The position numbers were made by a program, and so were the translations under genes. From assembly GCA_902587295.1 (NCBI GenBank), contig CACIKS010000002.1, forward strand, positions 34,134 through 98,133: 64,000 bases of DNA, written 5' to 3'. Below, in pieces: positions 11,623 through 20,840 of the stretch. Under the pieces are notes generated by a model that was given only the letters and a program-made list of their open reading frames with translations, was not told where the DNA came from and did not search any database. Position 1 is the stretch's first letter; the number at the start of each line of letters is the position of its first letter. The stretch is from an uncultured Pelagibacteraceae bacterium (GTDB lineage: Bacteria > Pseudomonadota > Alphaproteobacteria > Pelagibacterales > Pelagibacteraceae).

Positions 11623-12746
11623 TGTTTAAGCAAGGATCAATCCATTCACACTTAAGTTTAAGAGATAAAATATTTTCGTTAGATCTAGTTTTAGTTTCTT
11701 GCATTTTAATACTTGGTATAATCAGTTTCTTTGCAATGTATTCTACAGACGGAGGTGAATTTGCTTATCACACCAAGAGTCATATCGTAAGATTTTTTGT
11801 ATTTTTCTTTTTATTTATTATAGTTTCTTTCTTTAAAGCAAATTTTTGGTATACATGGAGCACTGGAATTTACTTAGCTTTTCTTACTTTATTGGTGCTC
11901 GTCCAGTTGTTTGGTTTGACTGCCTCAGGGTCACAAAGATGGTTAAATCTTTATTTTCTAAATATTCAACCCTCAGAATTAATGAAGATAGGCTTAATTT
12001 TATTTTTGGCAAAATATTATCACCGGATCTCTTCTGGTGACGTAAATAGGTTTAAGTTTTTATTAAGCCCAATCATTGCATTGATGCTGCCAGTTTTTAT
12101 GGTTCTTACTCAACCTGATCTTGGAACAGCATTTTTAATTGGAGCTGGGGGAATAGTCGTAATTTGGCTTGCAGGAGTCCAAATGAAATATTTTGCTTAT
12201 CTTGGAGGAATTTTTTTAGCAATCACCCCTATTGCAATCTCTTTTTTAAAACCTTATCAGAAATCTAGAATTTTAACTTTCCTTGATCCAACTAGGGATC
12301 CTCTTGGGGCAGGGTATCAAATTACTCAATCCAAAATTGCTATTGGCTCTGGAGGATTATTTGGTAAAGGTTTTTTAAATGGATCACAAAGCTATCTAGA
12401 TTATTTACCTGAAAAACATACAGATTTTATATTTACATTATTTTCTGAAGAGTTTGGGTTTTTTGGCTCGTGTATAGTTTTATTACTTTATATTTTAATT
12501 ACTTGGAGAATAGTTTCTATCGGAAATATGCTTAGAGATACTTTTGGTAAGTTATTCTGTTACAGTTTTGCAACAGCTTTTTTTCTATATGTTGCTGTCA
12601 ATATGGGTATGGTTTTAGGTTTGATACCCATTGTGGGCGCCCCTTTACCCATACTGTCATATGGCGGCTCTTCAATGATGGCAATGATGTTCGGATTGGG
12701 TATTGTAATGAGTTGTCGGATACATAAAGACGAGCACATTGGTTAA
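11622..12746 (+). CDS. mrdB: SEDS-family peptidoglycan glycosyltransferase RodA
   Basis: RodA polymerises lipid II together with PBP2. It is a polytopic SEDS protein of 374 residues with about ten hydrophobic helices. Family motifs are visible: TQPDLGTAFL in the middle, FLDPTRDPLGAGYQ, and near the C terminus PEKHTDFIFTLFSEEFG and LPILSYGGSS. It overlaps mrdA by one base (TAATG), which keeps the transpeptidase and glycosyltransferase translationally coupled. Confidence 0.96.
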   Translation: MFKQGSIHSHLSLRDKIFSLDLVLVSCILILGIISFFAMYSTDGGEFAYHTKSHIVRFFVFFFLFIIVSFFKANFWYTWSTGIYLAFLTLLVLVQLFGLTASGSQRWLNLYFLNIQPSELMKIGLILFLAKYYHRISSGDVNRFKFLLSPIIALMLPVFMVLTQPDLGTAFLIGAGGIVVIWLAGVQMKYFAYLGGIFLAITPIAISFLKPYQKSRILTFLDPTRDPLGAGYQITQSKIAIGSGGLFGKGFLNGSQSYLDYLPEKHTDFIFTLFSEEFGFFGSCIVLLLYILITWRIVSIGNMLRDTFGKLFCYSFATAFFLYVAVNMGMVLGLIPIVGAPLPILSYGGSSMMAMMFGLGIVMSCRIHKDEHIG

Positions 12747-12828
12747 TACAACTTTTAGTATGCTTTTTTCATAAAAAAATATCAATTCAGAGGTTGCATT
12801 ATCGTTAATAATTTGCTTCAATTCAATT

Positions 12829-13302
12829 ATGTTTGGATCCAAAAAACAGACCGCACCAAGACCGCTAAATGATAGCGGAAGATCTTTGATTAGTGAAACT
12901 TTTTCACTTGAAGGAACATTAAGAACTTCTGGCGCGATAGACATTGCTGGATTAGTTAAAGGTGCAGTGTACACAAATGATTTAATCATAAAGGAGACTG
13001 GATCAGTAATTGGACCAGTAGAAACAGATAGAATTGAAATTTACGGACATCTAGAAGGAAAAGTTGTGGCGAAGACAATTGTAATTGGAAATACAGCAGT
13101 TGTTAAAGGGGATATTTTATTTAGCGAAACTCTAAAAACAGAAGAAGGCGCAGATATCGCTGGCTATTTGAAAAAGACAGAGAGTACGAGTCTTGAAGCA
13201 GCTCAAGATGAATTTAAATTAGATTCTATTGAGACAAAAGATAAAGACAAAGATAAAGATAAGGCTAAAAAAGGCAGACCAAAAATAGTTGCAAGCAACT
13301 AG
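12829..13302 (+). CDS. Bactofilin-family cytoskeletal protein
   Basis: A polymer-forming beta-helix protein (bactofilin, DUF583). The core, about residues 20-115, contains the typical SLISETFSLEGTLRTSGAIDIAGLVKG start and repeating V/I-x-G patterns (GHLEGKVVAKTIVIGN). The C terminus is a charged tail with a K-D repeat (KDKDKDKDKAKKG) encoded by an imperfect AAAGAY hexanucleotide repeat. The position after mrdB fits a role in cell shape. An 82-base gap separates it from mrdB, so it may have its own promoter. Confidence 0.9.
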   Translation: MFGSKKQTAPRPLNDSGRSLISETFSLEGTLRTSGAIDIAGLVKGAVYTNDLIIKETGSVIGPVETDRIEIYGHLEGKVVAKTIVIGNTAVVKGDILFSETLKTEEGADIAGYLKKTESTSLEAAQDEFKLDSIETKDKDKDKDKAKKGRPKIVASN

Positions 13303-13360
13303 TTCTAAGCAGTACAATCTAACACAGTTTAATCTAAAAAATTTTAAGTTAAAATGATTT

Positions 13361-14608
13361 ATGTCTTCGGATAAAGTTTCTTCTGTAGGGATAGTTGGGT
13401 GCGGTATTCAAGGAGTATGTATTGGTCTACAGCTATTAAAAAAAAATATTCCAACAACAATATTTGATCGAGAAGAACCCGGCTCAATGGCATCCTACGG
13501 TAATGCTGGACATTTTTCACCTTATGCAGTTCTACAATTAAATAGACCTGATATACTTTACGATGTTCCTAAAATGTTATTTAGTTCTAATGGACCTTTG
13601 GCCTTACGCTGGAACTATATTCCTAAGATGCTTCCCTGGATACTGGGATATTTAAAAAATTGTAATCAGAAATCAATGATGCATACAGCAAAAAATATGC
13701 ATCAAATTTTAAATCTTTCAATGGAAGCTTATGAGGAAATTTTCCAAGAGATTGATACAACAAATTTAGTCGATCAAAAAGGAATAATATACATTTGGAC
13801 AAATAAAAATATGAAAAGTAGAAATTTAGAAATTAAAGTAAGAGATGAATTAGGTGTAAAACAAAAAATACTTACAGTTAAAGAAATATTAGATTTAGAA
13901 CCAAATTTAAAACCAGTTTTTGATGGTGGCTGCTATTATGACTACGCTTATCATGCGAGAGATCCTCATAAAATATTAAAAAAGATATTTGATTTGTTTA
14001 TTAGTAAAGGAGGAAAGTTTATTAAAGAAGACGTAAATTCTATTAAACAACTTCAAGAAAACGAAACGCTTATTAAAACTGACACAAGAGAATATAAATT
14101 TGAAAAATCCGTTATTGCTTGTGGTGCTTACTCAAAAAAATTGACAGATCAACTTGGTGAAAATATACCGCTTGATACAGAGAGGGGATACCACGTTCAC
14201 TTCAAGGGTATGGAAAATTTAATTAAAAGACCTGTTATTTTTCTAGACCGAGGTTTTGGTATGACACCAATGAATCAAGGATTAAGAGCTGTCGGGACCG
14301 TTGAGCTTGGGGGTTTAAAAAATCCTTTATCCAAAAAAAGAATTAATTATGTCGTTAATTGTGCCAAAGAACTTTTACCACAATTAAATGATCATCAAGA
14401 TGAGTGGTTGGGTTTTAGGCCGACATTACCAGATTTTCTTCCAGTAATTGGACCATCAAAGAATAATAAAAATATTATCTATGCTTTTGGACATCAACAT
14501 TTGGGATGGACGTTGGGAGCAATAACTGGAAAAATAGTTTCTGGAATTCTTTCTAATGAAAAAACAAATTTAGATTTATCTGCCTATAGTTCGTCGAGGT
14601 TTAACTAA
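13361..14608 (+). CDS. D-amino-acid-dehydrogenase-like FAD oxidoreductase (DadA family)
   Basis: A DAO-superfamily flavoprotein. The N-terminal Rossmann motif GIVGCGIQGVCIGLQLL is followed by the DadA-like segment SMASYGNAGHFSP. C-terminal substrate-domain motifs are GFRPTLPDFLPVIGPS and FGHQHLGWTLG. The 415 residues match D-amino-acid dehydrogenases, which oxidise D-amino acids to 2-oxoacids and pass electrons to the membrane. The exact substrate cannot be read from the sequence; other secondary amines such as hydroxyproline are possible. It abuts the next gene without a gap. Confidence 0.85.
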   Translation: MSSDKVSSVGIVGCGIQGVCIGLQLLKKNIPTTIFDREEPGSMASYGNAGHFSPYAVLQLNRPDILYDVPKMLFSSNGPLALRWNYIPKMLPWILGYLKNCNQKSMMHTAKNMHQILNLSMEAYEEIFQEIDTTNLVDQKGIIYIWTNKNMKSRNLEIKVRDELGVKQKILTVKEILDLEPNLKPVFDGGCYYDYAYHARDPHKILKKIFDLFISKGGKFIKEDVNSIKQLQENETLIKTDTREYKFEKSVIACGAYSKKLTDQLGENIPLDTERGYHVHFKGMENLIKRPVIFLDRGFGMTPMNQGLRAVGTVELGGLKNPLSKKRINYVVNCAKELLPQLNDHQDEWLGFRPTLPDFLPVIGPSKNNKNIIYAFGHQHLGWTLGAITGKIVSGILSNEKTNLDLSAYSSSRFN

Positions 14609-15559
14609 ATGATCAAAGTCGCAGTGCTGGATGATTATCAAAATATTTTTAAAGAATTTATTGATATTAGTCAGCACAAAGAAAAGTTTGAATTCAAAAT
14701 CTTTACAAAACCTTTTGAAAATGAGGATGAAGCGATATTAGAGCTAGAGGGTTTTGAGGCTATTTTAGCAATGAGAGAAAGGACACAAATTTCTAAGAAA
14801 CTTATATCTGGTATGAGAAATCTTAAATTTATAATGACAAGCGGGATGAGAAATAAGGCAATAGATTTAGATGAAGCAAAGAAGAGAAAAATTATTGTTT
14901 GTGGAACTGAAATCAACTCTAATCCAACTGCTGAAATAACCTGGACCTTAATATTAGGACTTATGAGAAATGTCAGACAGGAGATAGATAATATGTTTCA
15001 AGGGTATTGGCAAAGTACAATCGGTTTGGAATTAAAAGGTAAAATATTAGGTATAATTGGTTTAGGAAAAATTGGATCCCAAGTAGCAAAAATTGGCCAA
15101 GCGTTTGGTATGCAAGTCGTAGCTTGGAGTGAAAATTTGGATTTAAATTTGTCAGAAAAAATGGGAGTTTTACCTATGACCAAAGATGAATTGTTAAAAC
15201 AATCCGATATTATTTCTTTGCACGTAGTATTTGGGGATAGATATAAAAACTTAATTAGTAAAAAAGAATTTGATATGATGAAAAAAACTTCCTTTTTGAT
15301 CAATACTTCTAGAGGGCCCATTGTAAACGAAAAAGATTTAGTCAAAGCGTTAGAGGACGATAATATTGCCGGAGCTGGTTTGGATGTTTATGACATTGAG
15401 CCGCTGGCACAGGATCATAAACTTAGATTTTTACCCAATGCTTTTTTATTGCCTCACTTGGGATATGTAACTGAGGAGAATTATTCTAAATTTTATAGTC
15501 AGATGATTGAAAACCTAGAGTCGTGTTTAGAAGGTAAACCAAAAAGAGTATTAAGTTAA
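14609..15559 (+). CDS. D-isomer-specific 2-hydroxyacid dehydrogenase
   Basis: An NAD(P)-dependent dehydrogenase of 316 residues. The cofactor fold starts at GIIGLGKIGSQVAKIG near residue 150. The catalytic Arg is in NTSRGPIV, the Glu in DVYDIEPL and the His in LPHLGYVT. It starts at the base after the stop of the DadA-like gene, so the two enzymes are coupled. A 2-oxoacid made by the first could be reduced by the second. The substrate is unknown. Confidence 0.88.
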   Translation: MIKVAVLDDYQNIFKEFIDISQHKEKFEFKIFTKPFENEDEAILELEGFEAILAMRERTQISKKLISGMRNLKFIMTSGMRNKAIDLDEAKKRKIIVCGTEINSNPTAEITWTLILGLMRNVRQEIDNMFQGYWQSTIGLELKGKILGIIGLGKIGSQVAKIGQAFGMQVVAWSENLDLNLSEKMGVLPMTKDELLKQSDIISLHVVFGDRYKNLISKKEFDMMKKTSFLINTSRGPIVNEKDLVKALEDDNIAGAGLDVYDIEPLAQDHKLRFLPNAFLLPHLGYVTEENYSKFYSQMIENLESCLEGKPKRVLS

Positions 15560-15645
15560 GAATTACTCATTTCGACCTCAAAGTTTCAGGTGTTTAATTT
15601 CAAAATAATAAGGAAAATCAATACTTTTTAAAGACATCAATTTCT

Positions 15646-15722
15646 AGTTGTATTAAACTGCATTATTTCTGTATATTTAGCAAAAAGTTTGTGATTGATT
15701 CGTTTAGGGGACGAGTTTTTTT
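15646..15722 (+). promoter_or_regulatory. Putative promoter and leader hairpin upstream of lipoprotein gene
   Basis: A sigma-70-like pair, TTGTAT and TATATT about 18 bases apart, precedes a leader of about 40 bases. The leader contains a small hairpin (ATTCGT / ACGAGT, loop TTAGGGG) followed directly by seven T residues and the ATG at 15723. It resembles an intrinsic terminator, and its loop carries the only Shine-Dalgarno-like sequence (AGGGGA), so it may be an attenuator. This is a visual fold, not computed. Confidence 0.4.
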
Positions 15723-16103
15723 ATGGGAAGTATGAGAGTATTATTATTAATAATTTTTGGAATGTTATTAACAGGCTGTTATACAAGCTCTTTAACAGTC
15801 GTTGGTCCAGCTACGGGTATAGCATCAGGTAAACTTACTGAAACTGCAGCATCACAATCAATTAATTATGTAGTTAAGAAACAAACTGGCAAAGCTCCTA
15901 TCGAATACATTTTAAGCAAAAATCAAATTGATAAAGTTGAGACTGCTAAAGACAAAGTAAATCCTTGTGCTAAAAATAAAGAGTTTTGCTCAATTGTAAA
16001 AAACAGAGTAAAAAAAGTACAAAAACAACTTATGGGTATAAATTTACAAGCAAGAATAGAAAAAACACATAAGCAAGTATTCTCCAAACCTACGAATAAT
16101 TAA
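15723..16103 (+). CDS. Small lipoprotein, paralogue of the next gene
   Basis: A predicted outer- or inner-membrane lipoprotein. The signal peptide ends in the lipobox LLTGC, about residue 19. The mature part has AGxxSGxLTE..SQSINYVVKKQTGKAPIEYI, which aligns with INxVVKEETGKFPYQHI in the next gene, so the two are tandem duplicates. The remainder is lysine-rich and likely helical, with one Cys pair in NPCAKNKEFC. An internal ATG at 15732 is an alternative start. I recognise no characterised family; its role is unknown. Confidence 0.75.
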   Translation: MGSMRVLLLIIFGMLLTGCYTSSLTVVGPATGIASGKLTETAASQSINYVVKKQTGKAPIEYILSKNQIDKVETAKDKVNPCAKNKEFCSIVKNRVKKVQKQLMGINLQARIEKTHKQVFSKPTNN

Positions 16104-16131
16104 TTAATAGTTAAACACAACTTTAAGTTTA

Positions 16132-16147
16132 TGTTTCACGTGAACCT
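16132..16147. promoter_or_regulatory. parS-like ParB-binding palindrome
   Basis: The sequence TGTTTCACGTGAACCT matches the widely conserved parS consensus TGTTTCACGTGAAACA at 14 of 16 positions, including the central TTTCACGTGAA. It lies in an intergenic gap between the two lipoprotein genes, where parS sites may sit. The two mismatches are on the right arm. No parA or parB is in this window, so function is inferred from the motif only. Confidence 0.5.
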
Positions 16148-16208
16148 TGTTCACTTTTGACAAACTAATCACTTTTAAAATCCTCAACTTATGCTATGTC
16201 AATTCAGT

Positions 16209-16619
16209 ATGAAAAAATTAATTGGACTTTTAACAATACTTTTTTTGTTGCCAGGATGTTATCAAACATCAATTTCACCAATGATGGTTGCTGGACCGAT
16301 AGCGGGTGCATCTCAAGGTAGATTGGTTTCCTCGGCATTATCTACAGGATTTAATTATGTGGTTAAAGAGGAAACTGGAAAATTTCCTTACCAGCACATA
16401 GTAAAAAGGGAGACAGAGAAAATTGTTAATAAAGTCGTTTCGGTTGAAAAGACAATTATTAAAGCCTCAAAAGATATCAAATCCAAATTAGATCAATCCC
16501 CTAAAGTAAAGAGTAAGGCAGTAAATCTATACAATTCAGTGACCAAAATTAAAAAAATAGCTAAAGAAACCTTCGTAGCTAATAAGCCTCGTTATTCTTA
16601 TTTGATAACAGAAAAATAG
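16209..16619 (+). CDS. Small lipoprotein, paralogue of the preceding gene
   Basis: A predicted lipoprotein of 136 residues with signal peptide MKKLIGLLTILFLLPGC and lipobox LLPGC. The ORF track starts 18 bases earlier at ATG 16191, but ATG 16209 gives a standard signal peptide. The conserved block GPIAGASQGRLVSSA followed by FNYVVKEETGKFPYQHIVK matches the gene at 15723. The C-terminal half is a lysine-rich, probably helical tail. The function is unknown; the duplication and the cell-envelope location are what the sequence shows. Confidence 0.75.
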   Translation: MKKLIGLLTILFLLPGCYQTSISPMMVAGPIAGASQGRLVSSALSTGFNYVVKEETGKFPYQHIVKRETEKIVNKVVSVEKTIIKASKDIKSKLDQSPKVKSKAVNLYNSVTKIKKIAKETFVANKPRYSYLITEK

Positions 16620-16668
16620 ACCTATTTTAATCATTTAAATCTTCCTTTAGTTATCATATTCTTTAAAT

Positions 16669-19101
16669 ATGAAATCAAAAGTTAAAGTAGTTGTAATCGG
16701 TGGAGGAGCTGTTGGTGTAAGCACACTTTATCATCTAGCCAAAAAAGGTTGGTCAGATGTCGTGTTAGTCGAAAGAAAAGAACTTACCTCTGGTTCAACT
16801 TGGCACGCCGCTGGTTTATTGCCACTTTTTAATATGAGCTATTCAGTTGGTCAGCTCCATAGGTATGCAGTTCAATTATATAAATCTTTGGAAAAAGAAA
16901 CTGGAAAGAAAGTAGGGTTCAGTGTTGTTTCAAATATCCGCTTAGCTCAAACCAAAGATCGAATGGATGAATATCACCAGTACGCAGGAGTAGCCAAAAC
17001 AATCGGAGTTAACGTAAAATTTTTAAAACCAGAAAATGTAAAAGAAATTTGGCCCCTTTGTAACATTGATGGATTGGTTGGAGCAATACAACATCCAGAA
17101 GATGGTTATATTCAACCAGCAGATCTTACCCAAGCATTAGCAACAGGAGCAAGAAATCTTGGAGCAGAAATTTATAGGAACACAACAGTTCTCGGAATTA
17201 AACAAACAAAAGATGGATGGACAGTAGAAACAGATAAGGGAGAAATTTTATGTGAACACGTTATTTCTTGCAGTGGAAACTTTGCGAGACAAACTGGACA
17301 TATGGTTGGAATAGAAATTCCAGCAATTCCAGTTGAACATCAATATATTGTAACAGAACCTCACCCAGAGCTTCAAAAAAGAAAAAAAGAAGGCAAACCA
17401 GAAATGGGAGTCTTAAGAGACAGCGATAATTCTTGGTATATGAGAGAAGAAGCCGGAGGATTTATTTTAGGACCATATGAAAAAGGTGCCCCATGTTGTT
17501 ATGTAAATGGCCCATCAAAAGATAGTGAATACGAATTATTTCAAGAAGATTTGGATCGATTAGCTCCCCATATTGAAGGAGCAATAAAAAGAGTTCCAGC
17601 TTTTGCAGAAGTTGGAGTTAAAAAAGTTTATAATGGTGCAATCTGTTATACCCCTGATGGAAATCCTATCGTAGGTCCGGCCCCGGGATTAAAAAATTTT
17701 TGGATTAATGACGGTCATAGCTTTGGAATAACAGCAGCAGGGGGCGCAGGTTGGCAATTGGCTGAATGGATCGTGGATGGAGAACCAACTATAGATATGC
17801 TTGGCGTAGATCCAAGAAGATACGGATCTTACGTAACTAAATCTTATTTAATGGAAAAAAATGAAGAAGCATACGCAAATGTATTTACAATTCATTATCC
17901 TGATGAGGAAAGAGAAGCAGGAAGACCGCTAAGACAGGCTCCATGCTATGATCGTTTAAAAAAATTAGGTGCTGTCTTTGGACAAAAATTTGGATGGGAA
18001 AGAGCTAATTTTTTTGCAACAGATGGTGACAAACAAGAAGACGATTGGTCTTTTAGAAGATCAAACTGGTTTAAGAGTGTAGAAAAAGAATGTAAAAACG
18101 TAAAAGAGAATGTTGGATTATTAGATATGACTGCATTTGGAAAATGCAGAATTAAAGGACCAGGAGCAGAAGAATTTTTAGACAAGCTTGTAGCAAATAA
18201 ATTACCAAAAAAAATTGGTCGGATAAATCTTTGTCACGCCCTTAATACAAAAGGTGGGGTACATTCAGAATTCACAATAATGAGAGAAGCCAAAGATAGT
18301 TTTTATTTAGTATCAGCTGGAGCTTTTCAATGTTTAGATCATGATTGGATACATAAATGGATGCCAAAAGATGGTTCAGTTCAGTATGAGAATTTAACCA
18401 ACAGTATGGGAGTGCTTGTTGTCTCTGGACCAAAAGCAAGAAAACTTATGCAAAAAGTTTCTAAAACAGATTTTTCAAATGAAAAATTTAAATGGTTGAG
18501 TGCACAAAATATTAATATTGGTTTAGCACCTTGTAACGCTATGAGGGTAAACTTTGTTGGTGAACTTGGTTGGGAATTACATCATCCAATCGAATATCAA
18601 AATCATATATTTGATAAACTTATGGATGCTGGAAAAGAATTTAATCTTAAACCATACGGTATTAGAGCAATGAATAGTTTAAGAGTCGAAAAATCTTATA
18701 AATTAGTGGGTACAGAACTTTCAATTGAATATGCACCTTACGAATCTGGATTGGATAGATTTATTCATCCAAACAAAGGCGATTTTATTGGACGTGCGGC
18801 ATTAGACAAATGGAGAGCAAAGGGCTTTTCAAATAAATTAGTAACTATGGAAATTCATGGTGTTTCAGATGCTGACGTTCTTGGAAATAATCCTATTTAT
18901 GAAAATGGTTCTGTAATTGGTAGAGCAACCGGGGGAGATTACGGATTTAGATTAAAAAAATCTATTGCTCTTGGAATGGTTAAACCAGAGTATGCAAAAG
19001 TTGGACAAAAACTTAAAATAGATATATTAGGTAAAATGCATGAAGTTTCTATTATTGAAGACTCTCCTTACGACTCTGAAAATAAATTACTTAGAGCTTG
19101 A
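16669..19101 (+). CDS. Dimethylglycine / sarcosine dehydrogenase (DAO-GcvT fusion)
   Basis: An 810-residue flavoprotein that demethylates N,N-dimethylglycine or sarcosine and passes C1 units to tetrahydrofolate. Domains in order: FAD-binding DAO (VVVIGGGAVGVSTLYHLA), the S-T-W-H-A-A-G motif whose His carries covalent FAD in this family, an FAO_M linker domain around residues 375-430, and C-terminal GcvT folate-binding domains (GKCRIKGPGAEEFLDKL, then GELGWELHHP). etfB starts at the base after its stop, as expected for an electron-donating dehydrogenase. Dimethylglycine versus sarcosine as main substrate cannot be decided here. Confidence 0.9.
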   Translation: MKSKVKVVVIGGGAVGVSTLYHLAKKGWSDVVLVERKELTSGSTWHAAGLLPLFNMSYSVGQLHRYAVQLYKSLEKETGKKVGFSVVSNIRLAQTKDRMDEYHQYAGVAKTIGVNVKFLKPENVKEIWPLCNIDGLVGAIQHPEDGYIQPADLTQALATGARNLGAEIYRNTTVLGIKQTKDGWTVETDKGEILCEHVISCSGNFARQTGHMVGIEIPAIPVEHQYIVTEPHPELQKRKKEGKPEMGVLRDSDNSWYMREEAGGFILGPYEKGAPCCYVNGPSKDSEYELFQEDLDRLAPHIEGAIKRVPAFAEVGVKKVYNGAICYTPDGNPIVGPAPGLKNFWINDGHSFGITAAGGAGWQLAEWIVDGEPTIDMLGVDPRRYGSYVTKSYLMEKNEEAYANVFTIHYPDEEREAGRPLRQAPCYDRLKKLGAVFGQKFGWERANFFATDGDKQEDDWSFRRSNWFKSVEKECKNVKENVGLLDMTAFGKCRIKGPGAEEFLDKLVANKLPKKIGRINLCHALNTKGGVHSEFTIMREAKDSFYLVSAGAFQCLDHDWIHKWMPKDGSVQYENLTNSMGVLVVSGPKARKLMQKVSKTDFSNEKFKWLSAQNINIGLAPCNAMRVNFVGELGWELHHPIEYQNHIFDKLMDAGKEFNLKPYGIRAMNSLRVEKSYKLVGTELSIEYAPYESGLDRFIHPNKGDFIGRAALDKWRAKGFSNKLVTMEIHGVSDADVLGNNPIYENGSVIGRATGGDYGFRLKKSIALGMVKPEYAKVGQKLKIDILGKMHEVSIIEDSPYDSENKLLRA

Positions 19102-19851
19102 ATGAAAATCTTAGTAGCTGTTAAAAGGGTAATTGATTACAACGTGCAAATTAGAGTTAAAGAAGATGGCTCTGGGGTTAATACTGATAATGTTAAAATG
19201 TCAACTAACCCACCAGATGATAATGCCGTTGAAGAGTCTGTAAAATTAAAAGAGTCGGGAAAAGTAAAAGAAGTTGTTGCAGTTACAATTGGAGAAGAAA
19301 AGGCACAAGAAACTGTTAGAAAAGCTTTAGCAGTTGGTGCTGACAGAGGAATTCATGTTAAAGCAGATACTTATATAGAGCCTTTGGGGATCGCCAAAAT
19401 TTTAAAAAAAGTTGTAGAAAAAGAAAAACCAGATATGGTTTTTTTAGGCAAACAAGCAATCGATGATGATTGTAACCAAACAGGCCAAATGTTAGCTGCG
19501 ATGTTAAATTGGCCTCAAGCAACTTTTTCTTCAAAAATAACTTTAAAAGATAAAAGTATGGAGATAGTAAGAGAAATTGACGAAGGTTTAGAAACAGTTG
19601 AGGTAAATCTACCAGCGGTAGTTACTTGCGATCTAAGACTTAATGAACCTCGATATGCCTCTTTACCAAATATTATGAAAGCTAAGAAAAAACCAATTGA
19701 TCAAATGGTTGCAAAAGATTTAGGCGTAGACATTGCAAATAGAGTTCAGCAATTGAAAGTAGTGGAGCCACCAAAAAGAAAAGCAGGAATTAAAGTTGCA
19801 AATGTAGCGGAACTAGTAAGCAAACTTAAAAATGAGGCAAAGGTAATTTAA
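19102..19851 (+). CDS. etfB: Electron transfer flavoprotein beta subunit
   Basis: EtfB with EtfA accepts electrons from flavin dehydrogenases and passes them to ETF:quinone oxidoreductase. The 249 residues include the N-terminal [14 protein letters not shown], the AMP-binding region [19 protein letters not shown], and the C-terminal recognition loop area [17 protein letters not shown]. It directly follows the dimethylglycine/sarcosine dehydrogenase gene and overlaps etfA by one base (TAATG). Confidence 0.97.
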   Translation: MKILVAVKRVIDYNVQIRVKEDGSGVNTDNVKMSTNPPDDNAVEESVKLKESGKVKEVVAVTIGEEKAQETVRKALAVGADRGIHVKADTYIEPLGIAKILKKVVEKEKPDMVFLGKQAIDDDCNQTGQMLAAMLNWPQATFSSKITLKDKSMEIVREIDEGLETVEVNLPAVVTCDLRLNEPRYASLPNIMKAKKKPIDQMVAKDLGVDIANRVQQLKVVEPPKRKAGIKVANVAELVSKLKNEAKVI

Positions 19852-20804
19852 TGTCAGTATTATTAATAGCAGAACACAATAATAAAAACCTTAAACCATT
19901 TACTTTAAATGCAATAACTGCAGCATCTAAAATTGATGCAGAAGTTCATGTTCTAGTAGCGGGCAGTGGATCAGAAAATGTGGCTAAAGAAGCTGCAGCA
20001 GTTCCTCTAGTTAAAAAAGTTTTACACTGCGATTCTCCTAATTATCAAAATTACTTGCCGGAAAACTTAGCCCCGCTTGTAACAAAACATTCTGAAAAAT
20101 ATGATCATATCGTTGCATCAGCAAATACATTTGGAAAAAACTTTATGCCAAGGGTTGCAGCTGCGTTAGATACTTCTCAAGTGAGTGATATTATTAAAGT
20201 AAACTCACCTGATACTTTTGTTAGACCAATTTATGCAGGAAATGCTTTTGCGACTGTAAAAAGTAACGATAAAAAAAGATGTGTAACAATTAGACCTACT
20301 TCATTTGAACCCGCAACGAAAACAGGAGGTTCAGCACAAATTGATAAAGTAGATGCAGCAGATGTTCCTAACTTTTCTAAATTTGTAAAAAGAGAAGAAA
20401 CAAAATCAGAAAGACCTGAACTTGGAACTGCAAGAATAGTAGTTTCTGGTGGAAGAGGATTAGAAAGTGGAGAAAATTTCAAACTCATAAATGATATCGC
20501 TGACAAGTTAAATGCTGCAGTTGGTGCATCACGAGCAGCTGTCGATGCAGGTTATATAAGTAACGATCATCAAGTGGGACAAACAGGAAAAGTAGTTGTC
20601 CCAGATTTATATATTGCAGTTGGAATTTCAGGGGCCATCCAGCATCTTGCAGGCATGAAAGAGAGTAAAATAATTGTTGCAATCAACAAAGATGGTGAAG
20701 CTCCAATATTCAGTATCGCTGATTATGGTTTAGAAGCAGACTTATTCAAAGCCCTTCCCGAGTTCCTTTCAGAGTTAAACAAACTCAACACTATCCAAAA
20801 ATAA
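19851..20804 (+). CDS. etfA: Electron transfer flavoprotein alpha subunit
   Basis: The FAD-carrying subunit of ETF, 317 residues. The FAD domain shows [11 protein letters not shown], then [25 protein letters not shown] and [12 protein letters not shown], all typical of EtfA. The last coding bases (ELNKLNTIQ-stop) recur about 6.3 kb downstream at 27086-27127, with a type I restriction system between the copies. This marks the 3' end of etfA as a probable insertion point. Confidence 0.97.
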   Translation: MSVLLIAEHNNKNLKPFTLNAITAASKIDAEVHVLVAGSGSENVAKEAAAVPLVKKVLHCDSPNYQNYLPENLAPLVTKHSEKYDHIVASANTFGKNFMPRVAAALDTSQVSDIIKVNSPDTFVRPIYAGNAFATVKSNDKKRCVTIRPTSFEPATKTGGSAQIDKVDAADVPNFSKFVKREETKSERPELGTARIVVSGGRGLESGENFKLINDIADKLNAAVGASRAAVDAGYISNDHQVGQTGKVVVPDLYIAVGISGAIQHLAGMKESKIIVAINKDGEAPIFSIADYGLEADLFKALPEFLSELNKLNTIQK

Positions 20805-20805
20805 A
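20772..20805. repeat. att-like direct repeat, copy A (3' end of etfA)
   Basis: Bases 20775-20805 match 27098-27128 at 29 of 31 positions, including TTAAACAAACTCAACACTAT. Copy A is the functional end of etfA. Weaker similarity continues about 30 bases beyond the stop (GTC..TTTGTAA..ATAAAA in both). Together the copies bound hsdR, hsdS, hsdM and two secreted paralogues. Confidence 0.75.
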
Positions 20806-20840
20806 TTTTTGTCTGGTTTTGTAATCCAATAAAACTTGAA

